Positions 23,518 through 33,793 of a stretch of 42,052 nucleotides of DNA are shown piece after piece; position 1 is the stretch's first letter; each line of letters opens with the position of its first letter. Location: the NCBI GenBank assembly GCA_003254885.1, contig QANT01003866.1, positions 1 through 42,052 on the forward strand. The letters run 5' to 3'. The notes below the pieces were generated by a model. That model did not search any database. It had not been told where the DNA came from and saw nothing but the letters and a program-made list of their open reading frames with translations. Origin of the DNA: Purshia tridentata (Eukaryota; Streptophyta; Magnoliopsida; Rosales; Rosaceae). A program made the position numbers and the translations under genes.

Positions 23518-24328
23518 ATTCAATATATGTGGGCGCGCATCAATGAGATATCGATGTGCCCAATTAAGCAAAGCAAATCATTTACCAGAGGATCTGCTAA
23601 TTTTTGACTTATTATCAGTGATGGACATATATGTATGTAAGGAACCCAGATACATGGGGCGCTGCTCATCATTAACACCTTAAACTGGGTTATAGTTAAT
23701 TAAGCACTCTCTCAATCATTTAATTATTGGTTGGTTATACTATTGTAGTTAATTTGCATGAGTGTCAATTTATAAATTATTGTTGATTATGAAGACGTAC
23801 TGAAGAAGTAGCTAGGTTATTACGAGTAGTACTAGCTGTTCGATTAAAAATGACTATTTTTTCTAAATTTCTCCTACATATAATCTCTCCTGAATATTTT
23901 AAGGTCTTGCTAAAATAAATTATATATGGAAAAATGCAGGCATACATTCATTCAGACTTTGCACGCACGAGAAGGGCAGATAGCAGGAAGGGTCGTTGAG
24001 TTACGTGCACAAATGTTTTTTTGCCAAATTCATAAACATCACGTAAGCACCTCAAAATTAATTATTATTTTATCTAACTATATTTTATAATATATGTATA
24101 TAGAATTATTATCAAATAAGGTTTTTTTTTTGTTTTTTTACCCAAAACAAGTTCTTAATTAAAAATGTTAAATAATTAAGAAAATGATAACTTAAAGGCA
24201 TTTGATGAAATACAAATTAATAGCCCAAATTATTGAGATGATTACTATCACTAGCTATGCAGCTAATTATGATTGAGAGTAAAGTGAAAACAAGCATGTA
24301 AGTCAGATTCTATTAGAAGATTCATAAA

Positions 24329-24341
24329 TTATATAAATAAG
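24329..24341 (+). promoter_or_regulatory. Candidate TATA box of the MYB gene
   Basis: ATTATATAAATAA about 225 bp upstream of the ATG fits a plant TATA box. The CT-rich sequence at about 24445-24510 would then be 5' UTR. Position and consensus only. Confidence 0.4.
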
Positions 24342-24541
24342 TATTTATTTATGTCTCCATAAAGAACGTACGTCAGCGCCCCGACCAATTAAAAAGGAAT
24401 ACAAGGTGTAAGAATTCTTCGTGCTCTGAGAGCATCAGTCTCAATTCTTTCCTTTCTCTCTCTCTCTCCCCGGCCACCTCTCGATCTTAGTTTCTCACGA
24501 TCTCTCTCGATCAGTCCTCCTGTTTGGTACTTCTGAAAAAT

Positions 24542-24562
24542 AGAGAGAGAGAGAGAGAGAGA
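24542..24562 (+). repeat. (AG)n microsatellite immediately before the MYB start codon
   Basis: About ten AG units end one base before the ATG at 24564, so the repeat forms the translation-start context and lies in the 5' UTR. Confidence 0.95.
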
Positions 24563-24563
24563 A

Positions 24564-25583
24564 ATGGGAAGAGCTCCTTGTTGTTCGAAGGTCGGTTTAC
24601 ATAGAGGTCCATGGACTCCTAGAGAAGACACATTACTCACCAAGTATATTGAAGCTCATGGTGAAGGCCATTGGAGAGCCTTGCCCAAAAAAGCTGGTAT
24701 ACGTACCTACATAATATATATTCCTCTTCTTAATTTGTTACATGAATTATGTGTCACCATTATTATTAATTTTTCTTACTTTCTTCTTTGTGATCACGTG
24801 TGTGTACATGAAGGTCTACTCAGGTGTGGAAAGAGTTGCAGGCTAAGATGGATGAACTATCTAAGACCAGACATAAAGAGAGGGAACATAAGCCCAGATG
24901 AAGACGACCTTATCATCCGACTGCATTCGCTTCTTGGCAACCGCTGGTCTCTCATCGCCGGTAGGCTTCCGGGTCGAACCGATAACGAGATCAAGAACTA
25001 TTGGAACACCCATCTTAGCAAGAGACTCCGGAGCCAAGGAACCGACCCGAACACACACAAAAAATTACCTGATCACAAACTTACAGTCAAAGAAAACAAG
25101 AGGAGCAGGAAGCAGAACCACAAAATGAAAAACAACAAGAAGAAGAAAACAGATCGTGTAGAGCCAGAAAAGCCCAAGGTCCACCTCCCAAAGCCTACTA
25201 GGGTCACTTCTTTTTCTATGCTGCCAAGAAATGACAGCTTTGAATGTAACACTGTCAGTACTACTGTCTCTAATTCAAGCCAAGATTTAAAAGGTGGAGC
25301 TTCAGATCATGATCAAGTTGTGGTGGAACAACATATTGGTATTAATCCGAATTGGGGTAGTGGGGTTATGTTTTCTATTAGTGATTATGATCAAGATCAT
25401 GATCATGATGGTGTGGTTAAATCTGGGTCGTCCGATTTCGAGTGCCAGTCTGATGATCATGATCATCACAGCCATCACTCGCTGGAAAAGCTTTACGATG
25501 AGTATCTGCAGGCTCTTCTGAAGACAGAGGATCAGAATTATCAAGTTGAATTGGACTCCTTTGCTGAGTCACTGTTGATCTGA
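24564..25583 (+). CDS. R2R3-MYB transcription factor, MYBPA1-type
   Basis: Two exons (24564-24696, 24814-25583) give 300 aa. The R2 repeat (about 14-64, tryptophans 17, 37, 57) and R3 repeat (about 67-115, Ile70, Trp89, Trp108) are complete. The bHLH-partner motif [DE]Lx2[RK]x3Lx6Lx3R is exact from Asp76 to Arg95, so it should work in MYB-bHLH-WD40 complexes. The N-terminus [12 protein letters not shown] and the run [15 protein letters not shown] after R3 resemble grape MYBPA1 and related regulators of proanthocyanidin synthesis; that role is inferred from family resemblance. A Lys-rich stretch follows, then an Asp/His-rich acidic tail as expected for an activation domain. The 117-bp intron is a multiple of three with no stop, so retention keeps the frame. 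The second intron often present in R2R3 genes is absent. Confidence 0.93.
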   Translation: MGRAPCCSKVGLHRGPWTPREDTLLTKYIEAHGEGHWRALPKKAGIRTYIIYIPLLNLLHELCVTIIINFSYFLLCDHVCVHEGLLRCGKSCRLRWMNYLRPDIKRGNISPDEDDLIIRLHSLLGNRWSLIAGRLPGRTDNEIKNYWNTHLSKRLRSQGTDPNTHKKLPDHKLTVKENKRSRKQNHKMKNNKKKKTDRVEPEKPKVHLPKPTRVTSFSMLPRNDSFECNTVSTTVSNSSQDLKGGASDHDQVVVEQHIGINPNWGSGVMFSISDYDQDHDHDGVVKSGSSDFECQSDDHDHHSHHSLEKLYDEYLQALLKTEDQNYQVELDSFAESLLI

Positions 25584-25796
25584 TGAACAAAATGATAGAT
25601 CAAAGATTTAATGCATGCATGTTTGAATCTTAGGTTTTCACGTGCTTACCTTCTAGTTTTCTAGCCAACTGCTGTAGCCCAGCCATGGCCCATATTGTGT
25701 TTGAATAGTATTAATTCTTGTGAATCTTTGATAGTTACATGGCCTGGGGGTGCTAATAAATAGTAGCATGTATAATAAGTTATAGATTAAGAATAG

Positions 25797-25906
25797 CGAT
25801 TTTCGCACTCCTGTTTTGTACACTTTACATTTTTTTCTTTTATTTTTATTTTTTTATTAATTTGCGCAATTATCAAGACATAAAAGTAAAAGGAGTGCAA
25901 ATGTAC
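25797..25906. mobile_element. Small foldback (MITE-like) element
   Basis: Left end ATTTTCGCACTCCTGTTTT (about 25799-25817) pairs imperfectly with right end AAAAGGAGTGCAAAT (about 25887-25901). The centre is T-rich and non-coding. Ends and family are uncertain. Confidence 0.45.
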
Positions 25907-26023
25907 AAAATTGAAATGTTAAAATCATAACCCTAGATTAATACATGATATATATATATGTGTGGCAATTTAATTATTAATTAACAATCAAATCCAATTT
26001 GTTTAATTTAGTCATATATATAT

Positions 26024-26303
26024 TGAAGAAATTTAGATATCCATCTTAAAACTAATTGACAATAAAATGATTAACTCAAATTTTATAAAATTGGCCAAAA
26101 AAAAAGCCCTTATAATTTACTATGCATGCAAAGCCTTACATTTTTTATATATTATTTTTTTCTCAATATATGACTGTTTGACACAATACTTAAATATATT
26201 GCTCTGATATTATGAAAGAATCTAAGCATCCATTTCTTAATCAACAGACAATAAAAAAAAAACATAAATCAAACCCTTATAAATCATGAAGCCAAGCGTC
26301 ACA
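26024..26303 (-). mobile_element. TRIM-like miniature LTR element (degenerate)
   Basis: Two diverged direct repeats, 26024-26140 and 26213-26303, share the series GA.GAA..TA, ATCCAT.TTAA, GACAATAAAA, CCTTATAA and AAGC.TAC/CACA. On the minus strand each begins TG and ends CA, as LTRs do. Directly after the minus-strand 5' copy is TAATATCAGAGC, matching 10 of 12 bases of TGGTATCAGAGC, the primer-binding site for initiator Met-tRNA. The internal part is only about 70 bp, too small for proteins. This fits a terminal-repeat retrotransposon in miniature. No 5-bp target duplication is visible. The left copy carries an extra GGCC-A insertion. Confidence 0.55.
26089..26106 (+). mobile_element. Probable GGCC-A micro-insertion inside the left TRIM LTR
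   Basis: AATTGGCC plus nine A and a G is flanked by TTTTATAA and CCCTTATAA. The matching place in the other LTR reads CAAACCCTTATAAAT without the insert, so the sister repeat gives a likely empty site. The target duplication is less exact than in the other cases. Confidence 0.4.
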
Positions 26304-28315
26304 TTTTTTCCTTGAAGATATTTCTGTCAACGTACAATATTATTCCTTAAGGCATATACGCATGTATGATGTATCTAATCTATTTTACCTTTTTGGCCTC
26401 CAGTACTTTGACTAATGGGTAATGGACAATTTTGAAATCTTTGTGGAAAAGGCAACCATGCATGCAGCTTAAATTTGAAAGAACTGCATGCATGATTAAT
26501 TAAGGTGATAATTATTCCGATCAGTATTGTTACGGTAACATACAAAGAAGGGATAATATATCATTTTGCTCTTATTCTATTTCAGTACTTGTATCAATTT
26601 ACTTTTTAAACTTTTAATTTGAAAATTTAAAGTATTTAACTTCTTAATTTTTCTAATTAAGATAATTCCGTCACTTTACTTGGTAAATTAATATAAGTAA
26701 TGGGCACATGACTACTTAATTAATTAATTGTGCATGCATGGCCTAGCTATATATATATATATATATTTGGGATATTAATTTATATCCTTATCCAGTTGTC
26801 CTTCACCTTCTTCCTCAGACTCATACATCGAGATCTTATATATGCCAGTTGAGCTAGGACACCATCATACCAAAATTAAGTTGTCTCATATGGTCATCAT
26901 ATTTGTGATCACACAAAAATGGCGATGCTGCATTTTCTAAGTGTTTATATGCTTCCAAATTGGTGACTTGTAATGCCAAAAATGGGGGCTATAGGTAGTA
27001 TCCTCACCGGTGTTTGAAGCAAACAGTCAATGAATTGCTGGCTCATCTAAGAAGCGGAAAGTGTAAAGTACTGGTTTGTATCGATAAAATTATTAATAAT
27101 TAAATTATTGGGAACTTTAGTTTTTGAAATATTTTAAACTGAAAATTCAGTCAAACAAAAACTTAATTTATCAGTGTATACGCGTGGGGAAGGGAAAAAT
27201 GTCTTACCGAACACTTCTACAGCTGCACAATTTTAGATGCGGATGCATCTTTTTAGGTTTCAGATGATGTAGTTTTTTAGATTGTAAATAGTAGATTTTA
27301 GAGTGTAAAAAATTCATGTATATGCTTTTAAATAAAGAACAAACGTCTTGCACAAAAGAAAAATCATATATTATAAATTTATATGTGAGTAAAAGAGAAA
27401 TGAATTTATAACAATTTTTGAATATCCTTAATTGCTTGTGATTTCCCTTCAACTTGAGAATTATATTTCCTCATCAACTTCTAAAAGCCTGAACATATAC
27501 AAACTGCAATCGTACAAAGGAATGATGTAGTATAAGCCGTATAACATGAAGTGATGGACATTTTTTATTTGGTGGTAGAAGTGATCGATATTTAACTCTA
27601 GAATGTGGTGCAGACTAGTATAGTCACCTGCATGGCTGCATGTGCTGCATGTGCTCTTGCCCAATTGACAAATAAAGACATGGTAAGGGACCATTAGAGT
27701 ATCAATTTCCATTCTGTCATGTCATACCTCAATCTATGAAAAAGTTAGTTGTCTCCTTAATGAAACCATCTCTGTGTCTGCATGCAGACAAATTATGTAC
27801 TAATATAGGGATCAACACTTTCAAAAAGCTTCAAAATTTGATCATGGAATCAAACCAAACAACTTTAAAAAGCATGGAAATTAATCATTTGTAGGCTCCT
27901 TATTAAAAATTTATTAGTAGCTTTCCTTCCCCTGCCCCGTTGAATATATAAATTAATTAAGAGAAACAGTAAGAAGGAACTAATTACTATATTCTATTTT
28001 ATGGGGCACGCATGACAATATTTTATTTATTGGAGATATTTTTCTTTTAGAGATTCAACTTAAAATTTAGGGTTTTTCTTTTTTAAAGATCAAAACAAAA
28101 AATTCCTTGATCGGCAACCCACATGTAGGGTTTAGAGTTTAAAGTTGATAGGAGAGTACTTGCATTCAAGGGCAAGTGTGTGCATTTAGAGGCGAGTGAA
28201 GGCACTTGTTCCTATTCACTATTTTTTTTCACCTATTAAATTACCTCAACCACTCATTTTCTGTGATGTTTTTCTTAAGAATATTATAACTAATATGTTT
28301 GATAAAATGTTTTTA

Positions 28316-28620
28316 AAAAAAAAAACTGATGAAAAGGATGAATATTTGGTAACTTATTTTAATTTCTTATTAAACATTTATCTGACTACACTAATTGACC
28401 ATTTAATTATGTAATAGTTGATATGGTCATGTCAAGCTGATTAATACTATAGGTTGACATAAATTTTAAGTTTTAGTTATTAACAAATTTCTTAATGTTA
28501 TTAATTATATAGTATTACCATATCAGCTGCTATATAAATTAACCAACTAATATGATTAGATAAATATTTTTAAATAACATTACTCTTTACAGTTTTTCAT
28601 GTCCCATGTAAAAAAAATTA
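28316..28620. mobile_element. Foldback (MITE-like) element
   Basis: The left arm (about 28345-28460, including GTTGATATGG and CTGATTAATACTATA) is the imperfect reverse complement of the right arm (about 28505-28600, including TATAGTATTACCATATCAG). Non-coding; ends not well defined. Confidence 0.5.
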
Positions 28621-29489
28621 TAATAATTTAAATCCATCACGACTTTGACTTATCTGTAATGGTAATTTAAATATTTGGTCACAACTACAATACACATTAG
28701 ACACATGTTCTCGTTTTTTATTTATTTTGGTTTGAAAATTAAACATGTGTTCACCTAAGTTTATACACAATGATTCATGAAGGAGTCTGTGTGATGACAA
28801 ACTAAAATGTTTTCCAATGATTATAAATCGGGTTGTCTCGCATATGTTTGGGTTGTTTTCTTCTATGAATTTCTTTATTATTATTATTATTTATTTATTT
28901 AGTGGAAAATATGGTTAGATGAGCTCGTGACCAACTTCTGTTCCCAAATAAGTAGATAGCTGAATATTTTATGATTTGAAACAGTTTAGAGAAAATCAAA
29001 TGAACGGTGATTCATTATTGTGACCCCATTTTAGTGGGCCCCACCTTGAATTATCACCTAACGCTAATGACACTCTCTATTATTTTGCATCTGCTAAACG
29101 ACTTTTTGGGCTTATATTGTGCAAATTGCAAACCGAATCCAATCCACGTGGGCCCTTCCAAGTGGCTGCTGCCTAACAGGTCAATCCACAAAAAGCACGT
29201 TTAAGTGTGGACATATTTCCACATCATTACATCAACCACAGATTTCTTTTTTTAACTTATAAAATGCATTAAACTAGTTATAAAAAATTTATATAATAAC
29301 TTCTTAAAATGACACTGATTATAACAAATGATAACAACGTTGTAAGTTTATGATAAAACTACTAACATTAATTCAGAGAAAATCAAATGATCTTTGTTGC
29401 AGCCCACACGTATACTTCTAGGTGAAAACCAAAAACAACTCGTGAAAATCATGTGTTGTTTTGTTTTGTTGTTTTTGTTTTTTGAATGA

Positions 29490-30397
29490 GAAAATTACTA
29501 ATTTGGTATACTTATTGTTAACTTTACTTTGGTTTTATCTACAAAATTTTTTTCACCATTTTGTTTCATGAACTATTTGAAGTTTATTAATCATTTTGGT
29601 CAATTCTGTTAAAATATCATAAATATAGGTTAAATGGAGAGGTAAAATAGTCAATTTCATCTCCTATTTTCTAATTTTTCTTTTCAATTTTGACTCAACT
29701 TTTAACCTATCAAATATCAACCAATTTCACAATTATTATACTAGTTTTGAAGCTTTAAATCTTCTCTTTACACCTATCTATATAAAAGAGTGTTATGTGG
29801 TTCACAAAAAAATGGTTATCATGTTATGGTTGACGTACATGTCCCTCAATTGACACATGTCAACTACTTAGCATGGTGGTAATACTCACCAGTGCTGAGT
29901 AAAATATTTCTCCGTATAAAAAGCATCCAAACATAGCTTAAAACTTGATATAAATGATCACAAAGTAAGTTATCATAAATTGTCATTTTTTTATTAAATT
30001 TCCAAATTTTTAAGTTTTCTTCCAACTTCAATTCCTCCAAATTCAACACTTCCAATCAATCTCTAAGTTACTAGAAACATGTTTAAAAGTCTCTCAATCC
30101 ATCACTCAACTTCTAACTGACCTAGAAATCAATATCTTAATTAAGAATATAATTTGCTTCGTTTGAGAGTGATTTGATAGGTTAAAGTTTGAGCCAAAAT
30201 TAAAATATTAAAAAAAAAAAAACAAGGGACAGAATGGACCATTTTGCCCTTTCATTTTACTTCTATTTATAACATTTTAATGGCATGGACAAAAATGGCA
30301 AATATCAAATAATTCGTGGATCAAAATTGCAAAAAAAAAAAATTCATAAACTAAACCGAGACAAATGGAACGATAAATTGACTATTTTGGTAATTTC
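29490..30397. mobile_element. Non-autonomous DNA transposon with long terminal inverted repeats (Mutator-like?)
   Basis: Terminal arms 29490-29725 and 30165-30397 (about 235 bp each) are reverse complements with scattered mismatches. Examples are GAAAATTACTAATTTGGT against the complement of ATTTTGGTAATTTC at the tips, and TTTAACCTATCAAAT against GATTTGATAGGTTAAAG at the inner ends. The interior (about 440 bp) has no transposase or other recognisable gene. Long TIRs starting with GAAATTACCAAAAT-like sequence suggest a Mutator-type MULE derivative, but no 9-bp target duplication was found, so the family is inference. Confidence 0.75.
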
Positions 30398-30589
30398 TTC
30401 TTTTTTAAATAATCAAGAAGATGAATTAGATTTGGACAAAAATCAAACTTTTGCAATGTTTTTGAATTTCAAAATTCTTGCATTACAGCCAAAATATCGA
30501 TTGGTGTTTTAGGTTGTGATATTTGGAGATTTGATAAGTATAATTTGGATATTCACATATAAATTTGTTGGCAGTCGAAAAGATCATTG

Positions 30590-31010
30590 AAAAAGTTACA
30601 TTGTTAAGGTCATCATCTAGAATATTTCTTTAAACTTTTTCCAAAATTTTAAATAAAGTTAAAATTATTGAAAACTCAAGTCATTAACCAGTACATTCAG
30701 TACTATACTTTCTCCAAATTTAAAAATTCATAACATTAGCTCTGTCATTGGAATAGTATTCCCCAAATTTGATTCTTTACTCAAATATAGGTGGTTATAT
30801 AGGACCATTGCAAAGTAACCTAGCTAGTTGAAGGTATTATCTCATGTCCACCTCAAAACTCTTTACAAAATTTAAATTGGAGTAAAAGTTATCTACAACT
30901 TTAGTTATTTATAGACTCTTCTCAAATGATGTTTTTGCATGTGTTTCCAAAATTTGAACATTTATCATTGGAATCTAAAATGTTATTCCATTTGATTCTT
31001 TACTCAATTA
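30590..31010 (+). repeat. Diverged tandem duplication, unit about 223 bp
   Basis: Unit 1 (about 30590-30790) and unit 2 (about 30815-31010) share AAACT.TTT.C.AAAATTT (30632 and 30856), CATTGGAAT (30746 and 30966) and GATTCTTTACTCAA (30771 and 30994), at a near-constant offset of 220-224 bp. Confidence 0.65.
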
Positions 31011-31395
31011 TATCACTAAAATTGAAGAAAGCAAAAGAGTTTGTTTGTTTTTTTTTTTGTGGCCAATAGAAAGCAAAAGAATTGGAGATGGCCTAAAAGA
31101 GGTAGAAGTAAAGTATTGTTTCATTTTAAAAGGGGTTATTCTTCCAAATTTTCCATTTCCTGTCAACTATACCAACGACACCACTTTTGTTGTCGTACAA
31201 CCTACTTACCAACGCTAAACACGCGAGTCTAAGTCGCACTTTTGGGTTAGTAAAACGTCGATCAAGAACAGCGTTTTAGGTGAGACGAAAGGCTCAAACT
31301 CTTTCTTTTTTCTTTTTCTTTTTTGTCAAAGAGAAGCTCAAAATCAACTACTCTGAAGTCTGAAAACACGAAGAAGCAAGCAGATTAGCAGAGAA

Positions 31396-31496
31396 ATGGG
31401 AACAATAACAGCTCAGGCACCATGGAAGCTGCTCCTTCTCAACGCCTTGGAATCCAATGCCCATCTCAGGCACTCTTCCTACTTTCAGCTTGTATG

Positions 31497-31533
<37 letters not shown>

Positions 31534-33286
31534 TAATCAAATTTTTTGTTGTTAAAGTTTGAATTTTTGATGGTTAATTGGGTTGTAGGCAACCATTGGT
31601 TCTAATGGGATACCTTCAAATCGGACCGTGGTTTTCAGGTAATGGCTCTCTCTGTCTCTCTGTCTCTATCTGGCTCTTTGTCAAATTAAAGTTGATGACT
31701 TTGTTTTGTTGGGTATTCTCAGGGGGTTTCAAGAGGACAGTGATAAGATTCAAATCAACACTGATTGCAGAACTCGTAAGGTTCTTGTTGTTCCACCCAT
31801 TGTTTATTTTATTTAATTTACATTTTTCTTTTGGTGTTCAGATGATATGATGTGTATGTCTGTGTTGGTGAAATTGAACTTTTGCATAAATAATGCAGAT
31901 TGAGGAGCTTAAGCATTGCCCTTTTGCTGAGGTAATTTACATTTGAGGTACATTCCCAGAATTTGTTAAGAAATTATCTGCTTTATTATATCTATTTGCA
32001 CTAAAAAGTAAGCTTCTTTTACAGTTTGGTTATATTAATCTTTTTCCCTTTCTTGTTCTTAGACTGAATTTTCTATGTTCTAGATATGTTGGTACTTAAC
32101 TGACTCTTGGGAGCAATTTCGGATCAATGGAACGATTGATATTATTGATGGATCAACTCCTGATAACGTAAAAATTCAGGTGAGATCAAGACCCTTTTGA
32201 GAATGGAGTTAAAATGTTTAGATATCATCATCTGAATTCATATTTTACATATGTTGGGGATTTGTTGCAGCAACTAGTGGAATGCAGAAGTTCTAGTGTC
32301 TATGTTAGATGGTGTTTGAGCTGAGTTGCCTGATGAATTGGTAATGATGACCGTAATGTACATGAAGGAATCAAAGGTCAAATAGGCTGATTAGTGGAAA
32401 TGAATACAGTACAAATTTTTCCGAATAGATAGAATTAGGGGCATATTTTAGCAGTTCTAAATGCCTTTGCATATATTCTGTGTTGAGCATAAATATAGTG
32501 AGTTGGGTTGTTTTATTTATAAGATTATTGGTGGAGTTTTTTGAAAAATACCCTGTCGTGGTGCAATTGATTGAGAAGCCTAAAAAGACAGAGGAAAGTC
32601 TTCTCTCTCAATGAAGAGCGAGTATGACCTACCTTAATCCTAACATTCACTATGTTTTCTTATAAGATTTCCACTGGACCTTTCAATAAGATTTTGATCA
32701 TGTAACTTCTACTGAGGGACATGTCCTAGGCCAAGAGGAGTTGGTCCTAATCTTTGAGCTCAAGTGGATGTTTGAAGCTTTGGGTTTCTGTTTGTTCCAG
32801 ACCTTACATTCCAGTGTATTGCAGTGTGTATTTTGATATTATTCAAGCTTTAACTTACCTTGACTCTTGGCCAAAAAAAAAAAAACTTACCTTGACATGT
32901 TGTATGTTTTCCTCTCAAATTGCCTGCTCCAGCAAAGAGAGAAATCTTGGGTTTCCAGTTCTCTGAAATCAAGACTGCAGTATTTGGGACCCAGTCCAGG
33001 TCTACCTAGTCTAAGTAAACAACCATCCAAGGAAGTCTTTCTAGATCCTTCTACAGGCCCAGTTGGTGCATTTTGTTTGCTTGTTCTCGATCCACATCAG
33101 GTTTAATAGCTTCTCTAGTCTTGCATTCATTTCACAATGTGTTGAACTTTCCTGCTGAAGTTTTCTGGGTTGTGTCATTTGCAGGTTGATTACTTGAACC
33201 TGAAGAGTAACCAGAGGCTAACATTTACATCCGCACATAACCCCAATGGAGAGAAGTGCTGGACTTCAGAAAATATCAACCCATAA
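31396..33286 (+). CDS. PPOX2: Pyridoxamine-5'-phosphate oxidase-like protein (PPOX2 type)
   Basis: Seven exons: 31396-31491, 31589-31638, 31723-31780, 31899-31931, 32084-32179, 32933-33100, 33185-33286. All phases fit, giving 200 aa, about the length of Arabidopsis At2g46580. The protein has the FMN-binding split-barrel fold of the PNPOx family. The core SNRTVVFRGF (about 44-53) and EQFRINGTIDIIDG with the downstream W..SSLKSR are typical, and the C-terminal NQRLTF...EKCWTSENINP matches the plant PNPOx-like branch. Family members make pyridoxal phosphate from pyridoxine- or pyridoxamine-phosphate with FMN. Whether this short branch is a true vitamin B6 salvage oxidase is not shown by sequence. 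Intron 5 (753 bp) contains a GGCC-A micro-insertion and a possible alternative exon after a GTTGCAG at 32265-32271. Confidence 0.92.
31498..31531 (+). repeat. (CT)17 microsatellite in PPOX2 intron 1
   Basis: Begins six bases after the exon 1 donor site, so it fills most of the start of the 97-bp intron. Confidence 0.95.
32865..32883 (+). mobile_element. Micro-insertion TCTTGGCC + A-run, with 13-bp target duplication
   Basis: AACTTACCTTGAC occurs exactly at 32852-32864 and 32884-32896. Between lie TCTTGGCC and an A-run. It lies in PPOX2 intron 5, about 36 bp before exon 6. Same architecture as the insertions in FKGP intron 1 and at 10152. Confidence 0.6.
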
Positions 33287-33793
33287 CCTCTGCTTTATCA
33301 TTTTAGATCCTAAAAAACATTAGTGATGACTTTTCGAGTTGCTTGTGACTGCGTATAAAGCACATGTTTTTCCCCTTTGCGTTGTAAAAATAATAAATTA
33401 GCTATTACTGATATGAGCTTGTTCACTTTTCTCATCACTCACATTAATTCGATGAGTAAAGCTATTTGAATCATATTGTGACACATCTAGTTTGAATGTA
33501 TAATTATAATTTTGCTTGTCTCTCTTTTTTCCTTGTTTAAGAAAACGAGGAGAGGAAATTCCAATCATTTGAAGAAAAAGAAAATTTGACTTTTTATTAT
33601 CCAAGAATTTTACTTGTTTAGACCTACAATTTCATGTTTTGAAAAAATGGACCAATAACACATCTTAGATAGCAAATCAAAAAAATAACACATCTTACAT
33701 ACATGCTCCTAATAACCATGAATCTTGATTGGAAATAAAAGTTACAGGCTTACAGCCATCTTTCTGTGTCAGTAATTAAAATCCAAAGGCTCT
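33287..33793. other. Intergenic between convergent PPOX2 and laccase genes
   Basis: About 500 bp containing the 3' UTRs of both genes. An AATAAA-like signal (AATAATAAATT, about 33388-33398) follows the PPOX2 stop. Nothing else is seen. Confidence 0.6.

Larger units (their letters stand above)
18323..24563. other. Long intergenic region between divergent Dof and MYB genes
   Basis: About 6.2 kb with no gene I can support. It holds the Dof promoter and leader (18323 to roughly 19000), a purine-rich stretch at about 19400-19445, an (AT)n repeat, small direct repeats, a foldback element at about 22680-23000, a 36-bp tandem duplication at 23286-23356, an 18-bp inverted repeat at 23374-23517 and the MYB promoter. 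A stretch at about 19970-20420 (including two copies of TAGTGGTATGTGAAAC at about 20298 and 20358) looks like old repeat DNA but I could not assign it. Confidence 0.5.
25584..31395. other. Repeat-rich gene-poor region, about 5.8 kb
   Basis: No gene is supported. After the MYB 3' UTR come a short foldback (about 25797-25906), a TRIM-like element (26024-26303), plain AT-rich DNA to about 28300, a foldback at about 28316-28620, a 0.9-kb long-TIR element (29490-30397) and a diverged tandem duplication (about 30590-31010). The last 350 bp are the PPOX2 promoter and leader. Open frames here are short and motif-free. Confidence 0.55.

Noticed and set aside
24389..24643. Minus-strand open frame opposite the MYB start
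   Set aside because: Antisense shadow of the MYB leader and first exon with Arg/Glu-rich repeat translation.
32565..32660. A-box-like TGGTGCAATTGA in PPOX2 intron 5, considered as a SINE
   Set aside because: No B box, tail or target duplication was found in the following 100 bp.
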